Source: JBGSOW01 sp041738875 (GTDB lineage: Bacteria; Patescibacteriota; Dojkabacteria; CALFHW01). Taken from it: a DNA stretch of 6,545 nt. The stretch lies in the NCBI GenBank assembly GCA_041738875.1, contig JBGSOW010000001.1, positions 1 through 6,545 on the forward strand, written 5' to 3'. The translations under genes were made by a program, and so were the position numbers. This document shows positions 1-5,081 of this stretch, piece after piece. The notes below the pieces were generated by a model. That model was not told the origin of the DNA, searched no databases, and saw only the letters and a program-made list of their open reading frames with translations. The stretch's first letter is position 1. The number at the start of each line of letters is the position of its first letter.

Positions 1-182
1 ATATCCATTTCTAAAAGTTGAGAAATAGGTACGTTGGCATTTTCCAAGAAAGATCTTTGTAGAACTATTTTTTGTCTTACTTCTTCAGCTTCAGACCTAT
101 TTAGAGGCGTGACGACAGTTTTTTCGATGATTTTTTCACCATTTTCATGTAGTAACCTTATCCTCGAATAATGTCCCGTCAT
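1..182 (-). CDS. Hypothetical protein, N-terminal 60 residues (possible kinase-like N-lobe), partial
   Basis: The frame is open from an ATG at 182 to the window edge, giving 60 residues with no stop. The ATG follows the stop of the guanylyltransferase gene by only 3 nt, so the two genes are almost certainly co-transcribed and perhaps translationally coupled. A purine-rich GAGAG lies about 12 nt upstream, inside the end of the previous gene. The protein starts MTGHYSRIRLLHENGEKIIE and continues with a charged helix-like stretch (EAEEVRQKI) and then NANVPISQLLE. A strand with a Lys, then a Glu-bearing helix, then an 'NVPI' turn is reminiscent of aminoglycoside-phosphotransferase/choline-kinase N-lobes. 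The catalytic loop would lie outside the window, so this is only a suggestion. Being next to GDP-mannose synthesis would suit a sugar or glycan-related role. The existence of the gene is well supported; its function is unknown. Confidence 0.7.
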   Translation of the reverse strand, partial: MTGHYSRIRLLHENGEKIIEKTVVTPLNRSEAEEVRQKIVLQRSFLENANVPISQLLEMD

Positions 183-185
183 AGC

Positions 186-1274
186 CTATAATAATCTCTC
201 TAAATCGGTATCCTTGAATTCAGTCAACATTTCTTTTATGCGTTTTACATCGTCTTTATGACAAACTAAAAGCGCGTCTGGTGTATTTACTACAATAAAT
301 CCATCTAGCCCAACAGTTGTAACTGTTTGGCTGCTCACGTAGTTGAAAACAAGTGAATCTTTTGTGTCATAGTTATAAACTTTTCCTTTGCATACGTTGT
401 CACTTTTCTTTTCTTCCATAAACTGTTTCAAAGCGTACAAAGTTCCTGGATCATTGAAAGCAAAATCAGCCGAGATTATTTCAGCCTCAGAGTTATCGAT
501 ATTGTCCAAAACGATATTATCAAAGTGGACTGCTGGCATTTTTGGATATTCTTCTTGAACTGTGGTGATTTCTTTTTCTGTATCTAAGCTTTCTCTGATT
601 TTGCTTAGGACTGAATATACTTCTTTGTTATGAATTTCGTATTTTTCTAAAATAAAATTTGGTGTAGTTACAAAGTAGCCTGTGTTCCATGCATAATTGC
701 CGGACTCGAACCACTCTTCGGCTACTTCTAATTTTGGTCTGTATTTAAAACCAGAGAGTTTGTAATAGCTTAATTCGTCTTCTTCACCCAGTTTTTCGCC
801 TAATTCGATCCAACCTACATTTTCGTTTGCGAAGGACGGCGGTTGTGCAAGCCAAACTAATTTCTTGGGCTCGATACGCAATTTCTTTTCAGCTAGATTT
901 AGTACTTTACGAAAAGATTCGCTTTTTCCAGCATAGGAGTCGCCCCATAATACTGTCACAGGCTCATCTCCCGCGCCAAGTTTCTGCAACTTCAACATTG
1001 CAAGCCCGACAGCTGGCCCTACGTCTCTTTGGATTGGCTCGGTGATTATATTTCCGGTTGGGAGTTCTGGAAAAAAGTTTTTAATAAGGGAAACGAGTTT
1101 TTCTGTCGTGGCAAAATAAATATTATTCCAACCATAAGTTGGCACGATATTTTCAACCATTAATTCAATTGTGGATTTGTTATTGATAAGTGGGTGGAAT
1201 TGTTTGGGGAAATTATTACGCGAAATTGGCCAAAATCTTGTCCCAGAGCCACCTGCGAATATTACAATCTTCAT
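186..1274 (-). CDS. manC: Mannose-1-phosphate guanylyltransferase (GDP-mannose pyrophosphorylase)
   Basis: Transfers GMP from GTP to mannose-1-phosphate to make GDP-mannose, the mannosyl and fucosyl donor precursor for surface glycans; it acts in the cytoplasm. The 362-residue protein opens with the nucleotidyltransferase signature GGSGTRFWPISR..FPKQF (residues 8-26, with G11-T12-R13 and K24). This is followed by EPIQRDVGPA (79-88; family EPxxRNTAPA), WGD (110-112), a WNTGYF motif (196-201), an FDNIVLDN block near 251 and NDPGT (274-278), which keeps the second metal-site Asp. The C-terminal 290-362 matches the small beta domain after the catalytic core (VGLDGFIVVNT.DALLV). The phosphomannose-isomerase cupin domain of the long (about 470 aa) bifunctional enzymes is absent. 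I chose the ATG at 1274, which gives MKIVIFAGG; a TTG directly before it (1277) is a less likely start. No clear Shine-Dalgarno sequence is visible. The gene overlaps nothing and leads the two-gene minus-strand unit. The family is certain; the symbol is by homology. Confidence 0.93.
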   Translation of the reverse strand: MKIVIFAGGSGTRFWPISRNNFPKQFHPLINNKSTIELMVENIVPTYGWNNIYFATTEKLVSLIKNFFPELPTGNIITEPIQRDVGPAVGLAMLKLQKLGAGDEPVTVLWGDSYAGKSESFRKVLNLAEKKLRIEPKKLVWLAQPPSFANENVGWIELGEKLGEEDELSYYKLSGFKYRPKLEVAEEWFESGNYAWNTGYFVTTPNFILEKYEIHNKEVYSVLSKIRESLDTEKEITTVQEEYPKMPAVHFDNIVLDNIDNSEAEIISADFAFNDPGTLYALKQFMEEKKSDNVCKGKVYNYDTKDSLVFNYVSSQTVTTVGLDGFIVVNTPDALLVCHKDDVKRIKEMLTEFKDTDLERLL

Positions 1275-1401
1275 CAAGTACTAAATTCAAATATTAAATA
1301 AGTAAAATTAATATAGTTAAGATAAAAACTAACCTGATAGATAAGCTAACGTCTGTAACTAAAATATTTTACCAGTATAACTGCATATGAGATAATTACA
1401 C
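1275..1401. promoter_or_regulatory. Divergent intergenic promoter region between manC and galU
   Basis: These 127 bp are very AT-rich and separate the starts of two divergently transcribed sugar-nucleotide genes, so both promoters must lie here unless they are internal to the genes. Runs of TTAATAT/TATATT-like sequence could serve as minus-strand -10 boxes for manC, but none has a convincing -35 partner. The plus-strand candidates for galU are listed separately. I see no operator-grade inverted repeat. Confidence 0.55.
1368..1396 (+). promoter_or_regulatory. Candidate galU promoter, possibly giving a leaderless transcript
   Basis: TTTACC (1368-1373, 4 of 6 to TTGACA) and GATAAT (1391-1396, 5 of 6 to TATAAT) are separated by exactly 17 nt. 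Transcription would start about 6-7 nt further on, at or next to the galU ATG at 1402. An alternative -10, TATAAC (1376-1381), has a weaker -35 but would leave a short leader in which GAGA (1389-1392) acts as a Shine-Dalgarno sequence 9 nt before the ATG. The two readings are mutually exclusive for the same bases. Confidence 0.35.
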
Positions 1402-2319
1402 ATGAGAGAAATTAAAAAAGCACTAATTCTTGCGGGTGGCTGGGGAACTAGGTTTTTGCCAGCGACGAAAATTATTCCAAAAGAGATGTTGCCGATTGGC
1501 AATAAACCAACATTAGTCTACCTTCTCGAGGAGTGCAAAGCGAGCGGGATTGAGGAGGTTATGGTTGTAGTGCGTGAAAGGGGTTTACTTACTGAGAAGT
1601 ATTTTGAAAGAAACGAGGATTTGGAGGCAAATTTGAGGGCTGGAGGTAAAAATGATCTTTTAGAATTAATTTCTGATCCGTCTTTGGGTTTGAAGATTAA
1701 TTTTATAGAGCAAGACAAAAGTTTGCCTTCTGGGCATGCAGCGCCTGTTTTGTCTGCAGCGGATTGGATTGGGAATGATCCTTTTGTGCTTGTATTTTGT
1801 GATGATTTGGTCCATGGAAATACTTCTGGAATTGCGCAACTTACGAGCGTTTGGAAAAATAATCCGGATCTAAATAGTGTTGTTATGTCTGCTGAGGTTC
1901 CTTTGGAGGAAATTAATAAATTTTCTAGTGTGAAATACAAAGTTGAAGCTGAAGATAATTCTAATTTGACAATGCACGAGCCGCAAAAAGGTTTTAGACT
2001 TCTGGATGATTATATTGAGAAACCGCAGAGGCCAGAAGACATTTTTTCAAGTGAGTGTTTTATTGGGAGAGCAGTTTACGGGGCAGAGATTTTGGATTAT
2101 ATTCGCAAAAACTTACAGGATAGGCAGAGTGTTGAGGCAAATGGTAACTCAGGTGATGACGTGAGAGGAGCTGCGAAAGGTGAGTTTTCTTTGTGGGACG
2201 CGATGTTAGCACAAACAAAAGAGGGGAAAGTTGGTGTTGTGAAAATTGATGGAAAGTGGCTTACTACCGGTAATCCAGATCAATTCCGTGAGGCATCGAG
2301 GGTGATTTTGGGTTACTAA
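1402..2319 (+). CDS. galU: UTP-glucose-1-phosphate uridylyltransferase (GalU-type nucleotidyltransferase)
   Basis: Likely makes UDP-glucose from UTP and glucose-1-phosphate in the cytoplasm, for glycosyl transfer and cell-envelope polymers. The 305-residue length is normal for bacterial GalU. Motifs in order are KALILAGGWGTRFLPATK (6-23), with the GxGTR-type loop and the diagnostic IPKEMLPI (25-32); a GH pair in SGHAAPVL (110-117); the first metal-site acidic pair CDDL (133-136); IEKP (205-208); and EFSLWDAML (261-269). Oddities are GGWGTR where most GalU have AGLGTR, and WLTTGNP (286-292) where the family has a D-x-G second metal site, so a key Asp appears to be replaced by Thr288. The start is the ATG at 1402; an in-frame ATG at 1387 is closed by TAA after two codons. 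It is divergent from manC and convergent with yvcK. The family is firm. Exact substrate specificity (UTP/glucose versus a related sugar) is less so, because this superfamily includes RfbA-type enzymes. Confidence 0.87.
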   Translation: MREIKKALILAGGWGTRFLPATKIIPKEMLPIGNKPTLVYLLEECKASGIEEVMVVVRERGLLTEKYFERNEDLEANLRAGGKNDLLELISDPSLGLKINFIEQDKSLPSGHAAPVLSAADWIGNDPFVLVFCDDLVHGNTSGIAQLTSVWKNNPDLNSVVMSAEVPLEEINKFSSVKYKVEAEDNSNLTMHEPQKGFRLLDDYIEKPQRPEDIFSSECFIGRAVYGAEILDYIRKNLQDRQSVEANGNSGDDVRGAAKGEFSLWDAMLAQTKEGKVGVVKIDGKWLTTGNPDQFREASRVILGY

Positions 2320-2826
2320 ATATTCATATAGATTATCTTGCTTTAACGTGAATTATTCAGAGTAAGCAATTGAGACGTTCGCTAATGTATTCCTAGATGT
2401 TTAATGTGGTTGGTTTGAGGTTAACTTTAACTCTGTGGTACCTGGATTATAAAACTCCTTGTAGATTTCTGGACAACTAGGGGTGATTTGCTCATTATGC
2501 AATAAGTCAGACATAACTATCGGTTATTTATTTTATTCAATTTTTCGCCATTGAGTCTGATCCTTCCATAGCACTATGCACCGCAATGTATATTATCTTT
2601 GATCAGTATTTTCTTGCCTAAAAACAAATGTCTGACATTTGATAATTCAGTATTTGGAATGTATTGAGGGTTGATGGTATTGGGATGATGCCTCCCTAAG
2701 ATGTCAGACTTTTAACATACTGTCGAATAGGTGCTTTCTTCTTTAGGGGAAATTAGTAGCTGAAAATAGGTCTTTCTGAAGAGAGCTTGATATAGATAAG
2801 ATTCGGCAATAGCTGGACGTAGAAAC
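2320..2826. other. Left part of the convergent intergenic region; no gene recognised
   Basis: There are about 500 bp after the galU stop without a supported gene on either strand. The longest plus-strand ATG frame I traced here (2397-2480, 27 codons) has no ribosome-binding site and no family resemblance. A possible weak stem pairs TTGCTT (2338-2343) with AAGCAA (2364-2369) over a 20-nt loop; it has no T-tract and is not a good terminator. A short CATAG..CTATG inverted repeat lies around 2568-2579. The best structured element is the palindrome at 2625-2641, listed separately. I see no tRNA-like, riboswitch-like or other recognisable RNA. Transcripts of galU and yvcK should both end between 2320 and 3026, yet no strong intrinsic terminator is visible for either. 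Confidence 0.5.
2625..2641. repeat. 17-nt palindrome CAAATGTC-T-GACATTTG, with related GTCNGAC sites nearby
   Basis: Two perfect 8-nt arms surround a single central base. This is a dyad typical of a dimeric DNA-binding protein's site rather than an RNA hairpin, because a 1-nt loop cannot form. The same core, GTCAGAC, recurs at 2506-2512 and 2703-2709, flanked by partly matching bases (CAT after the first, AT before the second). The site is far from any gene start in the window, so an operator role is not evident. Confidence 0.5.
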
Positions 2827-2842
2827 TCAACGATGCAGAAAC

Positions 2843-2878
2843 AGTGCTCTAAAAAGTGCACTAAATAGTGCTCCAAAC
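2843..2878. repeat. Three tandem copies of a 12-bp repeat
   Basis: The units are AGTGCTCTAAAA (2843-2854), AGTGCACTAAAT (2855-2866) and AGTGCTCCAAAC (2867-2878), sharing AGTGC.C.AAA. The middle unit contains the self-complementary AGTGCACT. The last unit is followed within a few bases by sequence in phase with the 15-bp array to the right, and the GCACTAAA/GCACTGAAA similarity suggests the two arrays are related. Read on the minus strand, each unit gives an x-Ala-Leu-Phe tetrapeptide. Confidence 0.75.
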
Positions 2879-2913
2879 AGGCAATAAAGTAAATTCATCG
2901 CCGAGAAGCAAAA

Positions 2914-3018
2914 CTAAAGGTCACAACACTAGAAATCACAAGAATAAAGGTCGCAACTCTGAAAACCACAGCAATAAAGACCATAGCACTGAAAATCGTA
3001 ACACCAAAGGTCAGATTG
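2914..3018. repeat. Degenerate 15-bp minisatellite, seven units, arranged as 30-bp dimers
   Basis: Units begin at 2914, 2929, 2944, 2959, 2974, 2989 and 3004, with no indels. In the first six units the purine/pyrimidine pattern is nearly constant while A/G and C/T exchange freely. Odd units carry AAAGGTC or AAAGACC, and even units carry AGAAATC, GAAAACC or GAAAATC, so a 30-bp dimer is visible as well (23 of 30 identical between 2911-2940 and 2941-2970). A decayed in-phase copy (ATAAAG) starts at 2884. The array stops 8 bp short of the yvcK stop codon. Absence of unique spacers rules out a CRISPR. It may be a plain minisatellite or a remnant of coding sequence. Confidence 0.75.
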
Positions 3019-3026
3019 TGCTCACT

Positions 3027-4043
3027 CTACACGTATTGGTCTAAAATGTTTAGCGTGATCTCGGTGAGTTTGGCGGGGTTGTGTCTTATGAAAGATCTTG
3101 GGATCACGTCGCTTACGACTCGTTTGTATTCTTGGCCTTCGAACCAGATATTGTCTTGGATGACTTTGGTTTCCCCATATTGGCTGCCCTCTATGTCGTT
3201 TTCGACCATTTCCCAGTGCTCGGAGGCGTATTGTGTGCTGCCGGTTATGTCAGTTGAAAGTTTGCCGGTATTTATTACCGCATAATCAATTGGTCTCGAT
3301 AGGTAGGAATTGATTTCGTCAATAAATTGTGATGCTTTCCAACCGTGGGTTTGGTTAACTTTGGTCATTAAATTGGTTATATATACAATTTTGCCTTTTG
3401 ACCTTCCAATCGCTTCTTTAATCCCTGGAACCACTAAATTGCAAAGGAGGCTTCCATAAAGATCACCTGGGCAAAGCACGATTAAATCAGCTTCTTCGAT
3501 TGCTCTGGCTGCTGGTTCGTATACGTTTGCAACTGGGTTTGTTGCGATTTTTGAAATAGTTTGGAATTTACGGTCTAAGTTGTTGTCGATTTGATCTTGG
3601 CCTTCAACGACCTCGCCGTCTTTGTATTCTGCTACCAAATGAACTTTATCCAAGGTTGACGGGTAGATATGAGCGTTAATCGAAAGTATTTTTCTTGCGA
3701 CTTTGATTGCTTCAGGGATATCCCATTCTGCTTTTTCTAGAAGGCCAAGTAGAATCAGATTCCCGACGGTGTGGCCTTTGATGTCATTTCCATGTTCATA
3801 GCGGTGGTGGAATAAATCAACAAGTGCTTGATTGTTGGATAGGCTTGTCATTACGTCTTTGAAATCGCCGCCAAATGGAGGGATATTCAACTCTTCTCTA
3901 AACCTACCTGTGCTTCCGCCGTTGTCTACCATTGAAACAATTGCAGATAAGTGCAGGTTGTCCTGCGAATTTCTAAGACCGCTAAGTAGGGTTGCCTGAC
4001 CTTTTCCGCCGCCGATTGTTACGATTTTTTTCTTTAATTTCAT
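3027..4043 (-). CDS. yvcK: YvcK/GlmR-like protein (gluconeogenesis factor, CofD-like fold)
   Basis: Members of this family bind UDP-sugars and are needed for normal cell shape and growth on gluconeogenic carbon sources; B. subtilis YvcK (GlmR) regulates peptidoglycan precursor supply. The protein acts in the cytoplasm. The 338 residues cover the whole family length (usually about 310-330). Visible motifs are VTIGGGKGQATLLSGL (8-23), VDNGGSTGRFREEL (39-52; commonly DDGGSSGR in bacilli), GGDFKDVMTSL (58-68), GHTVGNLILLGL (90-101), CPGDLYGSLLCNLVVPGI (191-208), NLMTKVNQTHGW (224-235) and a C-terminal HNPAKL (321-326). A CofD transferase of coenzyme F420 synthesis is the alternative, but these motifs and the bacterial context favour YvcK. 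It lacks the usual RapZ (yvcJ) and WhiA neighbours here and follows apbE by 36 nt. No Shine-Dalgarno sequence is evident before the ATG at 4043. Its ligand class (UDP-sugars) fits the nearby galU. Confidence 0.92.
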   Translation of the reverse strand: MKLKKKIVTIGGGKGQATLLSGLRNSQDNLHLSAIVSMVDNGGSTGRFREELNIPPFGGDFKDVMTSLSNNQALVDLFHHRYEHGNDIKGHTVGNLILLGLLEKAEWDIPEAIKVARKILSINAHIYPSTLDKVHLVAEYKDGEVVEGQDQIDNNLDRKFQTISKIATNPVANVYEPAARAIEEADLIVLCPGDLYGSLLCNLVVPGIKEAIGRSKGKIVYITNLMTKVNQTHGWKASQFIDEINSYLSRPIDYAVINTGKLSTDITGSTQYASEHWEMVENDIEGSQYGETKVIQDNIWFEGQEYKRVVSDVIPRSFIRHNPAKLTEITLNILDQYV

Positions 4044-4079
4044 CGAATTTATGTATAAATTTGTAAAATTATCTTTAAA

Positions 4080-5075
4080 CTAATGTGACAATTTTAACAG
4101 ATATTGCAGTTTTTTGGTGTGTGAAGTGTAGATCGACAAGTCCTGTGCGATATATACGGCTTCGCAGTTGTACTTTTTTACTAGTTTTTCTAAGATATTT
4201 TCACCTGCGAGGAATAGAGCAGTGGCTATTCCGTCAGCAATAAAGGCATTTTTGGCGAGTATGAAAGTCTGGAGAGCAGAGTTTACAGGTTTCCCTGAAT
4301 CTGGGTCTAGAAGATGGTGAAATGTGCCTGCAGATCTCGCCCACGAACCTGAACTTGCAATTGCACTTACGCCACTGTCTAATTCTAGTTCGCCAAGTGT
4401 AAATGTTTCAAATTTTCCGTCCACGATATTTTTCACTAGAAGTTCTACCCGCCAAGGTCGATTTTCTGACGCATTGAAGCCGGAGGCGAGAATATCGCCT
4501 CCGGCTTCAATTAAAAAATTCTTGATACCAAAAGATGCAATTCTCTCAGCAGCTAAATCCATCGCCCAACCTTTGCCGACGCTGCCCAGGTCGATTTTTT
4601 GACCTTCAGTTCTAATAAGGTAATATCGGTTTTCCACCTTTATCACTGAGAGTGCGAGGTGATTTCGTCTTTTGTTTAGAAGTTGTGTTATATTTTCAGT
4701 TAATTTTTGCGAGCTTTGTCTTTGTAAAATCTTTTCAGCAGAAAATGTATCGTAATAGCCACTTTCCTCAAGTAAATCTGTGATCGTAGGATCAAATTTA
4801 CCTTTTGTAATTTCTGCAAGTTCAAGTTGGAATTTTATTATTTCAGCAAGTTCTTTTGAAATTTCAACTTTTGTTCCTGCACTTCTATTTAACCTTGTAA
4901 TTTCACTACTCTCGGAAAACCTACTATAACTTGCGTCGATTCGGTGGAATTCGTTAAATGCTTCAGTAAGTGCGCTACCTATTTGAGACTTGTGGAGAGT
5001 AGGTTCAAGGGGAATTTTAATTGTAATCACGGTTCCCAGTAGTTTACGGGAACGTACAACCTGGCCTATCTTCAT
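4080..5075 (-). CDS. apbE: FAD:protein FMN transferase (ApbE family)
   Basis: Attaches FMN from FAD covalently to a Thr/Ser of a target protein with release of AMP, using Mg2+. The 331 residues show the family motifs in order: YSRF..SSEITRLN (50-63), KGKFDPTI (91-98), IDLGSVGKGWAMD (161-173), LIEAGGDILASG (188-199), ASSGSWAR (240-247), HHLLDPDSGKPV (253-264) and ADGIATALFLAG (280-291) with the metal-site Asp281. The N-terminus (MKIGQVVRSRK) has no signal peptide or lipobox, so the enzyme is probably cytoplasmic, unlike many exported ApbE proteins. The ATG at 5075 lies 6 nt after the stop of the cohesin-like gene, with AAGAGA (5085-5090) 9 nt upstream formed by that gene's last two sense codons, so coupling is likely. 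No recognisable flavinylation target (an FMN-binding domain with a D..[ST]GA[ST] motif) is seen in the window. A perfect inverted repeat overlies the AGGD codons. Confidence 0.92.
   Translation of the reverse strand: MKIGQVVRSRKLLGTVITIKIPLEPTLHKSQIGSALTEAFNEFHRIDASYSRFSESSEITRLNRSAGTKVEISKELAEIIKFQLELAEITKGKFDPTITDLLEESGYYDTFSAEKILQRQSSQKLTENITQLLNKRRNHLALSVIKVENRYYLIRTEGQKIDLGSVGKGWAMDLAAERIASFGIKNFLIEAGGDILASGFNASENRPWRVELLVKNIVDGKFETFTLGELELDSGVSAIASSGSWARSAGTFHHLLDPDSGKPVNSALQTFILAKNAFIADGIATALFLAGENILEKLVKKYNCEAVYIAQDLSIYTSHTKKLQYLLKLSH
4473..4511. repeat. Perfect 17-bp inverted repeat with 5-nt loop inside apbE
   Basis: The left arm ATTGAAGCCGGAGGCGA (4473-4489) is fully complementary to the right arm at 4495-4511, around the loop GAATA (4490-4494). 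The stem is much more GC-rich than its surroundings. It encodes residues of the conserved ApbE stretch around EAGGDILASGFNA. Neither strand has a U-tract directly after the stem, so it is not a standard intrinsic terminator. The apbE-yvcK mRNA should nevertheless form a very stable hairpin here. Confidence 0.85.
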
Positions 5076-5081
5076 ATGTGA

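Noticed and set aside
1518..1940. 140-codon minus-strand open frame inside galU
   Set aside because: It is antisense to conserved GalU motifs and is explained by codon bias of the real gene.
2397..2480. 27-codon plus-strand ORF after galU
   Set aside because: It has no Shine-Dalgarno sequence, no recognisable composition or domain, and a length expected by chance in AT-rich DNA.
2911..3020. 30-bp spaced repeats that could be taken for a CRISPR array
   Set aside because: The repeats are directly adjacent, degenerate and resolve into 15-bp units. There are no unique spacers and no cas genes.
3016..3285. 89-codon plus-strand open frame
   Set aside because: It lies almost wholly antisense to the C-terminal part of yvcK, whose protein motifs are clear; the plus frame has no family-like features.
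4473..4511. Intrinsic transcription terminator inside apbE
   Set aside because: The stem is strong, but neither strand has the needed U-tract after it, and it sits in the middle of an intact gene.
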